A stretch of 64,000 nt of DNA from Amycolatopsis jiangsuensis (GCF_014204865.1 NZ_JACHMG010000001.1:3932501-3996500), one strand, 5' to 3'; positions 42,838 to 52,008 are shown, counted from the stretch's first letter. Numbers and translations are program-made. The notes: a model not told the origin generated them from the sequence alone.

Positions 42838-44256
42838 TCATTGAGCGGCCAGCCAGTCCGCGACCGCACCCACCGTGTCGCGGCAACTACCGCAGCCGGT
42901 GGTGGCACGGGTGGTACGGACGAGCGCGGTCGCGTCGGTCGCGCCGCCGCGCCAGGCGTCGACCAGCCGTCCTTTTGTCACCGTGTTGCAACGGCAGATC
43001 AACGCCGACGACGGCAGTTCCGCGGGACTCGCCGCGGTCGCCGTGTCCGCGGGCAAGGCGCGGCCGAGCAGCACCGCGAGCCGGTCGTCCGGCACGGGGA
43101 TGCCGCGGTCGTGCAACTGGGTCACGGTCGCGGCGGCGTCCGGCAGGCCGAGCAGGATCGCCCCGGTCACGCGGTTTTCGCGGACGACGAGCTTGCCGTA
43201 GCGGCCGCCGGACGGATCGTCGAGCGTGAGCACTTCGGCGCCCTCACCCGTCGCCTGCGCTTCACCGAGTGCGGCGAGATCGATGTCGCGCGCCTTGAGC
43301 CGGGTGACTGCCGCAGTGCCGCGGTATCGCGCGGCCGGGTCGGAACCGGTCAGCAGGTCGGCGAGCACGGCAGCCTGTTCCCACGCCGGCTGCACGAGCC
43401 CGGCCGGCGCGCCCTCGTGCTGAGCGCAGTCCCCCAGCGCGTGGATCCGCCCGTCGCTGGACCGCAGCAGGTCGTCGACGAGGATTCCACGGTCCACTGC
43501 CAGGCCGGCGGCCTCGGCGAGACCGGTTTCCGGCCGCACCCCGGCGGCGACGACCACGAGATCGGCCGGGACGAAGCTGCCGTCGTCCAGCTTGAGCCCG
43601 TCACCGGGCAGATGCCGCGCAGCCGTCACCTCGAACCGGAAACTCACGCCGAGCCCGGTGAGCCGGCGGGCGAGCACCCGCCCGGCAGCGGCGTCGACCT
43701 GCCGTTCCAGGAGGTGCACGCTGGGGTGGACCACCGTGACGTTCGCGCCCCGGCCCGCGAGCCCGCGCGCGGCTTCCAGGCCCAGCAGTCCGCCGCCGAG
43801 GACCGCGACCGGAGCGCCGGGACGCGCGACGTCGACGATCCGGCGGCAGTCGTCCAGAGTGCGGAACGCGACGACCTCCGGTCCCGGCTCCAGGCCTTCC
43901 ACCGGCGGAAGCCACGGGCTCGCACCGGTCGCGAGGACCAGCGCGTCGTAGGTGTAAGAGCCGGTCGCGGTCTCCACGCGGCGAAGCGAGCGGTCGAGAC
44001 CGGTCACCGGCGCACCGAGGCGCAGCTCGACCTTCGCGCGTGCGGCCCACTCGTCGTCGTGCAGGCGCACGGCCTCCGGGCTCAGCCCGCCAGCGACCAC
44101 TGTGGACAACAGCACCCGGTTGTACGCCGGATGCGCCTCGGCACCGAGCACGGTGAGCCGGACGCGTTCGGCTTCCGGGTCACGGCGGCGGATCTCGTCG
44201 GCCAGCCGGGCGCCGGCCATGCCGTAGCCCGCGATGACGACGTGCCGCGCGCTCAC
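42838..44256 (-). CDS. FAD-dependent oxidoreductase with C-terminal 2Fe-2S domain (nitrate reductase electron-transfer subunit)
   Basis: The protein has 472 residues. The N-terminal FAD motif is IAGYGMAGARLADEI (residues 7-21) and the NAD(P) motif is VAVLGGGLLGLEAARGL (near 145). A BFD-like 2Fe-2S domain closes the protein with CRCNTVTKGRLVDAW and TTGCGSCRDTV. It matches the first half of NirB and NasB-type proteins that pass electrons from NAD(P)H to assimilatory nitrate reductase. GTG 44256 overlaps the stop of the nitrate reductase gene (GTGA), supporting that partnership. Confidence 0.88.
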   Translation of the reverse strand: MSARHVVIAGYGMAGARLADEIRRRDPEAERVRLTVLGAEAHPAYNRVLLSTVVAGGLSPEAVRLHDDEWAARAKVELRLGAPVTGLDRSLRRVETATGSYTYDALVLATGASPWLPPVEGLEPGPEVVAFRTLDDCRRIVDVARPGAPVAVLGGGLLGLEAARGLAGRGANVTVVHPSVHLLERQVDAAAGRVLARRLTGLGVSFRFEVTAARHLPGDGLKLDDGSFVPADLVVVAAGVRPETGLAEAAGLAVDRGILVDDLLRSSDGRIHALGDCAQHEGAPAGLVQPAWEQAAVLADLLTGSDPAARYRGTAAVTRLKARDIDLAALGEAQATGEGAEVLTLDDPSGGRYGKLVVRENRVTGAILLGLPDAAATVTQLHDRGIPVPDDRLAVLLGRALPADTATAASPAELPSSALICRCNTVTKGRLVDAWRGGATDATALVRTTRATTGCGSCRDTVGAVADWLAAQ

Positions 44257-46295
44257 GTGTCCGCCCTCGCCAGCGAAACCGCGCACACCTTGAACTCCGG
44301 CATCCGGCTCACCGGATCGAGTACCGGATTGGTGAGCAGGTTCGCCCGGCCTTCCCCCGGGAAGTGGAACGGGAGAAACACCAGATCGGGCCGCATCGAC
44401 GGAACGCACCGCACCCGCGCCACCGTCTCGCCACGCCGTGACCGGACCACCGCGCGTTCCCCGTCGGCGAGCCCGGACCGTACCGCAGTGTCGGGATGCA
44501 CCTCCACGAAAGCCTCCGGCACCACGGTGTTCAGCTCGGCGATCCGGCGGGTCTGGGCACCGGACTGGTAGTGCTGGAGCACCCGGCCTGTGGTGGCTTG
44601 CAACGGGAATTCCGCGTTCGACGGCTCCGCGGGTCCACTGTGGTCGACGGCAGTGAACCTGGCACGGCCATCCGAATGCGCGAAGCGGTCGAGGAACATC
44701 CGCGGCGTGCCGGCATGGTCCTCGGACGGCACCGGCCAATGCAAGGCTTCACCAGAGCGCAGACGTTGGTAGCTGGCACCGGAATAGTCCGCAGGACCGC
44801 CCTTCGAGGCGGCGCGCAGTTCATCGAATACGCTCTCGGCGGCGGTCGGGAACCGTTCGGCAGGCTGTCCCAGCCGAGTAGCCAATCCGTGCACCAGTCC
44901 GAGATCGGTGCGGACTCCCTCGGGCGGGTCGAGTGCCTTGCGACGCAGGAGAATCCGGCCTTCGAGGTTGGTGAGCGTGCCGTCCTCCTCAGCCCACTGC
45001 GTCACCGGGAACACCACATCGGCGATCGCCGCGGTCTCCGAGAGCACGAAGTCCGCCACCACCAAGAGATCCACTGAAGACAGTCGCTCTTGGACATGCT
45101 GCGCGCGAGGCGCAGACAGGACGACGTTGCTGCCGAAGACAAGCAGCGCCTTCGGGCCGCCGTCCCGCCCCAGCGAGTCGAGCAGCTCGGTCGCCGATCG
45201 TCCGGGCCCGGGCAGGCTTTCCGGCGTCACGCCCCACACCCGGGCCACGTGCTCGCGAGCCGCCGGATCATCGATCTTGCGGTACCCGGGCAACTGGTCG
45301 GCTTTCTGCCCGTGTTCGCGGCCGCCCTGCCCATTGCCCTGGCCGGTGAGGCAGCCGTAACCGGAACCGGCGCGCCCCGGCAACCCCAGCGCGAGAGCGA
45401 GGTTGATCCAGGCGCCGACCGTGTCCGTACCGGTGGCGTGCTGTTCGGTGCCGCGCGCGGTGAGGACGTACGCGTTCTCCGCTTGTGCCAGCAACTCCGC
45501 CGCGCGACGCTGGTCAGCAGCGGCCACGCCGGTCACGCGCTCAGCCCGCTCCGGCCACCAGGCAGCGGCAATCCGCCATGCCTCTTCGAAGCCACGCGTC
45601 CGCTCGTCCACATAGGACTTTCCGAGGTACCCTTCGGCGACCACGGCGTGCAGGATGCCCAGCGCCAGTGCGAGATCCGTGCCCGGAGCGGGTGCCAGGT
45701 GCAGGCTCGCCTGCTCCGCGGTCGGCGTGCGCCGCGGGTCGACCACGATCAGGTCCGCGTTCCGCAGATGCTGCAGGAACGGCGGCATCGTCTCGGCCGG
45801 ATTGGCGCCGGCCAGCAGTACGGTACCGGCGCCGGCCAGGTCGGTGACCGGGAACGGCAGGCCGCGGTCGAGCCCGAACGCGCGCAGTCCCGCCGCGGCG
45901 GCCGACGACATGCAGAACCGGCCGTTGTAGTCGATGTTCCGCGTGCCCAGCGCGACCCGGGCGAACTTTCCGAGCTGGTAAGCCTTTTCGTTGGTGAGCC
46001 CGCCGCCGCCGAACACCGCGACCGCGTCCGCGCCGTGGTCGCGGCGCAGCCCGGCCAGCCGTCCGGCCACGAAATCCAGCGCCTCGTCCCAGCTCGCCGG
46101 GCGGAGTTCCCCGTTCCGCCGCAGCAACGGCGTGGTCAGCCGGTCGCCGGTGCGCAGCAGCTCCCCGGACGTCCAGCCCTTCTGGCAGAGCCCACCGGCG
46201 TTGACCGGGAAGTCGCGAGGGCCGACGCGGGTTTCGTCCATGCGCATCCCGCACTGCAGAGCGCAGTACGGGCAGTGCGTGTCGACGTGCGGCAC
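44253..46295 (-). CDS. nasA: Assimilatory nitrate reductase catalytic subunit (molybdopterin)
   Basis: The protein has 680 residues. A 4Fe-4S site is formed by Cys 8, 11, 15 and 37 (HCPYCALQC and GLCQKG). Molybdo-bis-MGD-binding regions follow: FGGGGLTNEKAYQLGKFARVALGT, NGRFCMSSAAAAG with a Cys that could ligate Mo, and the C-terminal TTGRVLQHYQSGAQTRR. It reduces nitrate to nitrite in the cytoplasm; there is no Tat signal, which marks the assimilatory type. It is the first gene of the seven-gene minus-strand operon ending at 36835 and has a GlnR-like site upstream. Confidence 0.93.
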   Translation of the reverse strand: MPHVDTHCPYCALQCGMRMDETRVGPRDFPVNAGGLCQKGWTSGELLRTGDRLTTPLLRRNGELRPASWDEALDFVAGRLAGLRRDHGADAVAVFGGGGLTNEKAYQLGKFARVALGTRNIDYNGRFCMSSAAAAGLRAFGLDRGLPFPVTDLAGAGTVLLAGANPAETMPPFLQHLRNADLIVVDPRRTPTAEQASLHLAPAPGTDLALALGILHAVVAEGYLGKSYVDERTRGFEEAWRIAAAWWPERAERVTGVAAADQRRAAELLAQAENAYVLTARGTEQHATGTDTVGAWINLALALGLPGRAGSGYGCLTGQGNGQGGREHGQKADQLPGYRKIDDPAAREHVARVWGVTPESLPGPGRSATELLDSLGRDGGPKALLVFGSNVVLSAPRAQHVQERLSSVDLLVVADFVLSETAAIADVVFPVTQWAEEDGTLTNLEGRILLRRKALDPPEGVRTDLGLVHGLATRLGQPAERFPTAAESVFDELRAASKGGPADYSGASYQRLRSGEALHWPVPSEDHAGTPRMFLDRFAHSDGRARFTAVDHSGPAEPSNAEFPLQATTGRVLQHYQSGAQTRRIAELNTVVPEAFVEVHPDTAVRSGLADGERAVVRSRRGETVARVRCVPSMRPDLVFLPFHFPGEGRANLLTNPVLDPVSRMPEFKVCAVSLARADT

Positions 46296-46359
46296 GGGCG
46301 CTCCTCGGGTCGGATGACCCGACGTTAAGGAGGCTGTGTTACCCGGAACCGCGTCGAAT

Positions 46360-46375
46360 GTTTCATGGAGTTGAC
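46360..46375 (-). promoter_or_regulatory. GlnR-like box upstream of nasA
   Basis: Read on the minus strand the site is GTCAACTCCATGAAAC, that is GTCAA, six bases, GAAAC. The GlnR half-site consensus is gTnAC-n6-GaAAC. One position of the first element deviates. It lies about 65 bases before the nasA ATG, fitting activation of nitrate genes under nitrogen limitation. Confidence 0.55.
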
Positions 46376-46412
46376 ATCGGCCGCGCCGCGCGGCCCACCG
46401 GCGCGTGAGCGG

Positions 46413-47210
46413 TCAGAGAACCGCGCTGACCTCACGGGCGGCGGCCCGCAGGCCGTCCAGCGCGGCACCGGTGGACCGCGGGTTCAGCGCGTGGGCCGCC
46501 AACCGGAACAACACCGCACGCAACAGCAACTGCGGCCACTCCGGCAGATGCGCCCACCGCTCCAGCAACGCCCCCGACGCCCCGCCCCAGGCCAGCGCAT
46601 CGACGGCGGCGATCGCCGCACCCCACTCACCCGGCCGGTAGTACGGGACGAAGTCGACGACGCCGGGTGCCGCGTCGCCGTCGAAAAGCAGGCCGGCCAG
46701 CAGCTCGCCGTGCGCGATCTGGTGCGGCAGGCGCACCGGCCGCCGGGCCGGGGCCAGGATTTCGAACCAGCGGCCGCCTTTGGCCTCCGGCAACGGGCGG
46801 TCCAGTTCCTCCCAGGCGATACGGTCCGCCACCGCGTCGAGGTCGTCCCGCGCGGCGAGGAAATCCGGCCGCGGCAGATCCGCCGTCGCCCGGTGCAGCC
46901 GGACGGCGGCCAGCACCGACTCCTCGCAACGGTGCTCCGGGCTACCCGCGACGTACCGCCACGCCGACCAGCCTCCGACGACCCACCGGCCGTCCAGCGA
47001 ACGCACCGGCTTCGCGATCCGCAGCCCTGGGTCGTCGGCGTAGTCGAGCGCCCGCGCCGTCCACAACGCGCGGGACCGGTCGGTGGCCGGTTTGAACACC
47101 AGGTCGCCACACCGCCACACCGCCGAATCCGGTACCGGCGACGCGGAATCGGGCGCACCGCCGAAAGCGGCGCGAACCCGCTCGGAAGGCCGTTCGAGAG
47201 TGGACCGCAC
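46413..47210 (-). CDS. TIGR02569 family protein
   Basis: The protein has 265 residues and belongs to an actinobacterial family of unknown role with a kinase-like (aminoglycoside-phosphotransferase-type) shape. Recognisable parts are RVRAAFGGAPDSAS, AVWRCGDLVFKPATD, a WSAWRYVAGSPE segment and QIAHGELLAGLLFDGDAAPGVVDFVPYYRPGEWGAAIA, which parallels the phosphotransferase HGD-to-D region. GTG 47210 is chosen because family members begin close to the VRAAFG motif; earlier GTG codons are open. In M. tuberculosis its homologue (Rv3205c) is next to moeZ. Here a monooxygenase/TetR pair lies between. Confidence 0.82.
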   Translation of the reverse strand: MRSTLERPSERVRAAFGGAPDSASPVPDSAVWRCGDLVFKPATDRSRALWTARALDYADDPGLRIAKPVRSLDGRWVVGGWSAWRYVAGSPEHRCEESVLAAVRLHRATADLPRPDFLAARDDLDAVADRIAWEELDRPLPEAKGGRWFEILAPARRPVRLPHQIAHGELLAGLLFDGDAAPGVVDFVPYYRPGEWGAAIAAVDALAWGGASGALLERWAHLPEWPQLLLRAVLFRLAAHALNPRSTGAALDGLRAAAREVSAVL

Positions 47211-47325
47211 AAACCCACACGGTACCGCCCGCACGGCCCACCTTCGGGAAGACTCGCTGGTCACGCGGCACAAAACTACGGTCTCACCGCGCGTGACATG
47301 TCGATCTCCCGTGACAGCTGCTCGG

Positions 47326-48471
47326 TCAGCGGTCGGCCGTGAGGTGGTGGTGGGCGTGATCCGGGGTCGGGGCGAGGAGTCCGTCGAGTCCCTCGGCGCA
47401 TTCGCGGGCCACCCCGGCGGAGCGGGGCAGCATGACGTTTTCGTAGGCGTGGATGGCGTCGGCGATGCTGTCGCTGTCACGAAGCGCGAGGGCGAGTTCG
47501 GCGGCGTCGAGCATGGCCAGGTTGACGCCGACGCCGAGGGGCGGCATCAGGTGGGCGGCGTCTCCGAGGAGGGTGACCGTCGGATTGTGGGTCCACGTAT
47601 GCGATATCGGCAGCGCGTACAGGGGTCGGTCGACGTACGGACCGTCGTTGTCCGTGATCATGCGCAGGAGCAGCGGGTCCCAGCCCGGGAACAGGTCGAG
47701 CAGGCAGGCGCGGGCGGCTTCGGTGTCCGTGAGGTCGATCCCGGCGGGGGTGTTCGCATCCCGTGGGACGCGTAGGGCGATGTAGACGCGAATGTGCTCC
47801 CCGCTGTTCCGCTGGGCCAGCAGTCCCCTGCCGCCGCTGATCGCGAAGGCGCTGCCCGGGCCGACCAACCGGCCCAGCTCCGGGTGGCGGGTTTCGACGT
47901 CGTCGAACCAGGCCTCGAGGAAGGTGACTCCGGTGTAGGCGGGGACGGCGTCGGACACGAGGGTCCGAACCCGGGAGAAGGCGCCGTCCGCGCCGATGAC
48001 GAGGTCGGCGTCCGTGGTGGCGCCGCCGGCGAAGTGCAGTCGGCGGAGGCCGTCGACAGGTGCGGTGACTGTCCGCAGGTCGTGTCCCCACTGCACGGTG
48101 CCGGGCCGGAGCGAGTTCAGGAGCAGGTCCCGCAGGTCACCCCGGTCGATCTCCGGCTTGAACGTGTCGCCGGGGGCGGGAACGTCGTGGTGCCTGATGG
48201 CTCCGGTGTGGTCGGTCAGGCGCATCTCCTGACCCTCGGGGCGGGCCGCGGCGAGAAACTCCGCCAGCAGCCCGGCGTGCCGAAGGGCGATCTGGCCGTT
48301 GTCGGCGTGCAGATCGAGAGTGCCGCCCTGGTCGCGGGCATGGGCCTCGCGGTCGCGGTCGTAGACCGTGACGCGCAGACCGTGGCGTTGCAGGATGCGG
48401 GCGCAGGTCAGGCCGCCGGGGCCGGCGCCGATGACCGCGATCCGGGCTGCTCCGGGCGAGGGTGAGCGCAT
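47326..48471 (-). CDS. Tet(X)-like FAD-dependent monooxygenase
   Basis: The protein has 381 residues of class A flavin monooxygenase type. The N-terminal dinucleotide motif is VIGAGPGGLTCARIL (residues 13-27). Segment GGTLDLHADNGQIALRHAGLL and the late GDAAHLMPPLGVGVNLAMLDAAELA closely follow the pattern of Tet(X) and related tetracycline-modifying enzymes. The substrate is unknown; hydroxylation of a tetracycline-like or other polyketide aromatic is a reasonable guess. It diverges from a TetR regulator over a 165-base gap with a clear operator-like palindrome. ATG 48471 is the natural start. Confidence 0.83.
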   Translation of the reverse strand: MRSPSPGAARIAVIGAGPGGLTCARILQRHGLRVTVYDRDREAHARDQGGTLDLHADNGQIALRHAGLLAEFLAAARPEGQEMRLTDHTGAIRHHDVPAPGDTFKPEIDRGDLRDLLLNSLRPGTVQWGHDLRTVTAPVDGLRRLHFAGGATTDADLVIGADGAFSRVRTLVSDAVPAYTGVTFLEAWFDDVETRHPELGRLVGPGSAFAISGGRGLLAQRNSGEHIRVYIALRVPRDANTPAGIDLTDTEAARACLLDLFPGWDPLLLRMITDNDGPYVDRPLYALPISHTWTHNPTVTLLGDAAHLMPPLGVGVNLAMLDAAELALALRDSDSIADAIHAYENVMLPRSAGVARECAEGLDGLLAPTPDHAHHHLTADR

Positions 48472-48581
48472 CGTCGGGCGTCCTTTCGTGGCAAGGAAGT
48501 GGTTCGGAAGGCAGCGCACCTCGTCTCGGACAGAGCCGGGGCGGATTCCGTGGACGAGATTCAAGGAACCACAATCGCTCA

Positions 48582-48604
48582 CAAAGTGCAACTGTTAAAC
48601 TTTG
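48582..48604. promoter_or_regulatory. Operator-like palindrome between monooxygenase and TetR genes
   Basis: The 23-bp inverted repeat has arms CAAAGTGCAAC (48582-48592) and GTTAAACTTTG (48594-48604), 9 of 11 pairing, with one central base. It is by far the most AT-rich stretch of this gap and lies 33 bases before the TetR start, as expected for TetR autoregulation and control of the divergent gene. Confidence 0.65.
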
Positions 48605-48636
48605 CTAGTCGGTACACCACGGTGTGTTAGGGTGGA

Positions 48637-49233
48637 GTGGTGACGCAGACCGTGGGACGCCGCGAGCGCAAGAAAGCCGCGACCCGCCAGGCTCTGGCGG
48701 ATGCCGCGCTGCGCCTGTTCCTGGAGCGCGGGTACGACGCGGTAGGAGTGCGGGAGATCGCCGACACGGCGGACGTGTCGGTGACCACGCTGTTCAAGCA
48801 CTTTCCCGACGGCAAGGTCGCGCTGGTGTTCGACGAGGAGACCGACCGCGAGGCCGCACTGGTCGCCGCCGTCCGGGACCGCCCCGCCGGATGCTCGATC
48901 CCGGCCGCCCTGCGGGACCATCTGCGGCAGACGGGGCGGGCCCTGCGCAACGCCGACCACCCGGGCTTCCAGGCGTATCGGCAGCTCATCGACAGCACCC
49001 CGGAGCTGCGCGAGTACGCCCGAGCTATGTGGCTGCGACACGAGGTCGCACTGGCCGACGCGATTGCCGCGGACAGTGGTCTTCCCACCGACGACGCAGT
49101 CTGCCGAGCCCTGGCCCACTTCGCCCTGGAAGCGGTCACCCTCGTGCGCGGACAGACCGGCGACGCCACCCTCGACCGGATCTTCGCGCTGCTGGAACAC
49201 GGATGGAGCGCCGTCAGCTCGACCGCGCAGTGA
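48637..49233 (+). CDS. TetR family regulator of the Tet(X)-like gene
   Basis: The protein has 198 residues. The N-terminal helix-turn-helix comprises ATRQALADAALRLFLERGYDAVGVREIADTADVSVTTLFKHFPDGK (residues 15-60), the typical TetR pattern with the KHF recognition end. The rest is a helical ligand-binding domain. It probably represses itself and the divergent monooxygenase by binding the palindrome at 48582-48604 and lets go on binding an inducer. The start is GTG 48637 or 48640. Confidence 0.88.
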   Translation: MVTQTVGRRERKKAATRQALADAALRLFLERGYDAVGVREIADTADVSVTTLFKHFPDGKVALVFDEETDREAALVAAVRDRPAGCSIPAALRDHLRQTGRALRNADHPGFQAYRQLIDSTPELREYARAMWLRHEVALADAIAADSGLPTDDAVCRALAHFALEAVTLVRGQTGDATLDRIFALLEHGWSAVSSTAQ

Positions 49234-49384
49234 TCATCGGAAACGTTGCGGGGCCGGCGAACCGTCCTGTTCGTCGCGTGATCCGGCAAGCGGCCTCATC
49301 GGCCCCCACGCGGTCTTCTCGGCGGAAGCAGACGTTCGGCACGGCTCCGCCTCTCGACAGCCCTCCCGGCGAAGCAGAACGCGC

Positions 49385-49429
49385 AAAAAAGGCCTCCTTC
49401 CGGGAAACAAGTTCCCAGAAGGAGGCCTT
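49385..49429 (-). terminator. Rho-independent terminator of moeZ
   Basis: The stem AAGGCCTCCTTC-c-GGGAA (49389-49406) pairs with TTCCC-a-GAAGGAGGCCTT (49412-49429), with one mismatch and a five-base loop. Six A residues at 49385-49390 become a U-run on the minus strand, right after the moeZ stop at 49440. It may also stop transcripts from the TetR gene on the plus strand. Confidence 0.88.
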
Positions 49430-49439
49430 CGCGGACTGC

Positions 49440-50621
49440 TCAGTAGGTGGGCAGGCTCGGGTCGACCTGGCGAGCCCAGGCCAGCACGCCGCCACCGAGG
49501 TGCGTGGCGTCCTTGAACCCCGCCGCGTGCAGGGCGGCCAGCGCCTCCGCCGAGCGCGCACCCGACTTGCAGTGCAGCACGATCGGCTTGTCCTGCGGCA
49601 GCTCGGCCAGTGCCTCGCCGGACAGGATCCGGTCCTTCGGGATCAGCGTGGCGCCCTTGATGTTCACGATCTCGTACTCGTGCGGCTCACGGACGTCGAT
49701 CAGCGCGAAATCGTCGCCCCGGTCGAACTTCGCCTTCAGCTCCGCGGGGGTCAGCGTGCTGCCCGACGCCGCCTCGGTGGCCTCGTCCGACACCACCCCG
49801 CAGAACGCCTCGTAGTCGATCAGCTCGGTGATCTTCGGCGTCTCCGGGTCCTTGCGGATCTTGACCTCGCGATACCGCATCTCCAGCGCGTCGTAGCTGA
49901 TCAGCCTGCCCAGCAGCGGATCGCCGATGCCGGTGATCAGCTTGATCGCCTCGGTCACCATGATCGAGCCGATCGACGCGCACAGCACACCCAGCACGCC
50001 GCCCTCGGCGCAGGAGGGGACCATGCCCGGCGGCGGCGGCTCCGGGTAGAGGTCGCGGTAGTTCAGGCCCCGGCCGTTCGGCGCGTCCTCCCAGAACACG
50101 CTCACCTGGCCCTCGAACCGGAAGATCGAACCCCAGACGTACGGCTTGCCCAGCAGCACCGCGGCGTCGTTGACCAGGTAGCGGGTGGCGAAGTTGTCCG
50201 TGCCGTCGAGAATCAGGTCGTACTGGCGGAAGATGTCCAGCGCGTTCGCCGACTCCAGCCGCTCGGTGTGCAGGTGCACCTTGACCAGCGGGTTGATCTC
50301 GGCGATCGACTCCTGCGCCGAGGCTGCCTTGAGCTTGCCCACGTCGGACTGGCCGTGGATCACCTGACGCTGCAGGTTCGACTCGTCGACCACGTCGAAG
50401 TCGATGATGCCCAGCGTGCCGACACCGGCCGCGGCGAGGTACAGCAGCGCCGGGCTGCCCAGCCCCCCTGCCCCGATCACCAGGACCTTCGCGTTCTTCA
50501 ACCGCTTCTGCCCGGCCACCCCGACGTCCGGGATGATCAGGTGCCTGCTGTACCGGGCCACCTCTTCCTTGGTGAGCTCGGCAGCCGGCTCCACCAGCGG
50601 GGGCAGTGCCGTGTCTGACAT
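49440..50621 (-). CDS. moeZ: MoeZ: adenylyltransferase/sulfurtransferase
   Basis: The protein has 393 residues. Residues 20-260 are a ThiF/MoeB E1-like domain with nucleotide loop GAGGLG (50-55), DESNLQRQ and Cys 204 in PSCAEGG. Residues 285-393 are a rhodanese domain with persulfide-forming Cys 351 in HCKSGARS. MoeZ adenylates and then sulfurates the C-terminal glycine of sulfur carriers (MoaD, ThiS, CysO types) for molybdopterin, thiamin or cysteine synthesis. The Mo-dependent nitrate reductase nearby would need it. ATG 50621 has GAGGA upstream; ATG 50633 is also open. Confidence 0.94.
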   Translation of the reverse strand: MSDTALPPLVEPAAELTKEEVARYSRHLIIPDVGVAGQKRLKNAKVLVIGAGGLGSPALLYLAAAGVGTLGIIDFDVVDESNLQRQVIHGQSDVGKLKAASAQESIAEINPLVKVHLHTERLESANALDIFRQYDLILDGTDNFATRYLVNDAAVLLGKPYVWGSIFRFEGQVSVFWEDAPNGRGLNYRDLYPEPPPPGMVPSCAEGGVLGVLCASIGSIMVTEAIKLITGIGDPLLGRLISYDALEMRYREVKIRKDPETPKITELIDYEAFCGVVSDEATEAASGSTLTPAELKAKFDRGDDFALIDVREPHEYEIVNIKGATLIPKDRILSGEALAELPQDKPIVLHCKSGARSAEALAALHAAGFKDATHLGGGVLAWARQVDPSLPTY

Positions 50622-50732
50622 CGGGTCCTCCATAGTCGCGCGGATCGCGTCTCAATCCCAGTATCCACAACGCACGCTGGCAAGCCCCGCTTCCCGGCGT
50701 CCGGATGGTGGGACGCGGGGTGCTTTGTTCCG

Positions 50733-51938
50733 CTACTGTCCCGCGGGCGTGGGATTCGGCCAGGCGTTCGGCACGCACACGCGGTGGTCCGCGGCGACCT
50801 TGCCCTTGTCCCCGCCGGGGATGTTGTTGAGCATCGCCACGTAGTCGTCGGCGACGCCGAACGACTGCTGCATCATCACCGGCGCCGGCTGGTCGTTGCC
50901 GGGGCAGCCGACGTGGTGGTTGCCCAGCGCGTGCCCGACCTCGTGGTTGATCGCGTACTGCCGATAGCCGGTCATGTCGGCGCCGTAGGCCTTCGCGCCC
51001 CGCACCCAGCGCGCCAGGTTGATCAGCACCCGGTCCATGCTGCTGCGGTAACAGGAGGCCTCGAACTTGATCTGGAACCCGCACGCGTCCGGCCGGTGGG
51101 TGGTGTTCGGCGTGGTGAGGCTCACCCGGAAACTGGGGTCGGGATAGCTCGAGTCGACCCGCTGCAGCCGGATCTTGCCGTTCCACGTCCAGCTCCGCGG
51201 ATCCGACAGGATGCCCTCGACCGCGGTGGCGAAGCTGTCGTCCCCGGCGTAGCTGGCGGGATCGATCCCGTCCTCGGCCTCGACGGTGTAGGTGAACAGC
51301 TTGCCGCTCTTGCCGACCACGTCACCGGAGCCGGGCACGACGTGCCAGGTGCCCTTGCCCTCCTCGGTGTACGGGCCGCCGGTGGGCAGGTCCGCGGTGG
51401 GCACCTTCAGGTTCACCGGCTGCGCGGGGTTTTCGGGGATGCCGCCCCCGCTGTCGATGGCACCGGCCGTGGCGTCGCCGACCGCGGCCTCTCCGGAGCC
51501 GGGCGCACCGCCGGGCTCGGCCGGGCTGCCCGCCGTGTTGACCACGACCAGCACGGTGATCACCACGAGGATCGGCAGCGCGTAGACCCGCCAGCCGTAG
51601 GTTTTCACGAACGCCGCGAGCGTGGTCTTCTTCGTCGGCGGCTTGCGCCGGACGGGCTTCTCGTCGGCCTCGGGGGCCTCGGGCGAACCGTCGTGCGGTT
51701 GCCACGAGGCCTTCAGCGGCTCCGCGCTGGTACGGCGCGAACCGGGGCGGTAGCGGTCCTGGCCGACCCGCTCGGCGGGCCGCTTCGAGGGGCGGAACTG
51801 ACCGACGCGCGGTGACCCGGTGTCGGTGAGCGACGAGTCCCGTGCCGGGGAACGCCGGGCCGGGCCGCCGGCCGAAGCCCGCCGGTCCTGCGCTTCCTGT
51901 GTCAGCCGGTCCACCGCTTCAGGGTGCCACACCGGCAC
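50733..51938 (-). CDS. DUF3152 domain-containing membrane-anchored protein
   Basis: The protein has about 401 residues. A basic, Pro/Ser-rich cytoplasmic N-terminus of about 115 residues is followed by one membrane helix (VYALPILVVITVLVVVNTA). The DUF3152 domain outside carries a zinc-protease-like motif NHEVGHALGNHHVGCPG (HExxH with a further His), so it is probably a metalloprotease-like protein. M. tuberculosis Rv3207c sits next to moeZ in the same way. GTG 51938 and GTG 51932 are both possible starts. The upstream 70 bases to the next minus gene hold no obvious promoter. Confidence 0.87.
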   Translation of the reverse strand: MPVWHPEAVDRLTQEAQDRRASAGGPARRSPARDSSLTDTGSPRVGQFRPSKRPAERVGQDRYRPGSRRTSAEPLKASWQPHDGSPEAPEADEKPVRRKPPTKKTTLAAFVKTYGWRVYALPILVVITVLVVVNTAGSPAEPGGAPGSGEAAVGDATAGAIDSGGGIPENPAQPVNLKVPTADLPTGGPYTEEGKGTWHVVPGSGDVVGKSGKLFTYTVEAEDGIDPASYAGDDSFATAVEGILSDPRSWTWNGKIRLQRVDSSYPDPSFRVSLTTPNTTHRPDACGFQIKFEASCYRSSMDRVLINLARWVRGAKAYGADMTGYRQYAINHEVGHALGNHHVGCPGNDQPAPVMMQQSFGVADDYVAMLNNIPGGDKGKVAADHRVCVPNAWPNPTPAGQ

Positions 51939-52008
51939 CGCGATCCCCCGGGCGACTGGCGGACCGCCCGGCGAACCGCCACCGCCCGGGGGATCGCGCC
52001 GCGGCCGC

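Noticed and set aside
42841..44571. Plus-strand 576-codon frame opposite the nitrate flavoprotein gene
   Set aside because: Arg/Gly/His-rich shadow; the minus strand encodes a complete FAD/2Fe-2S protein.
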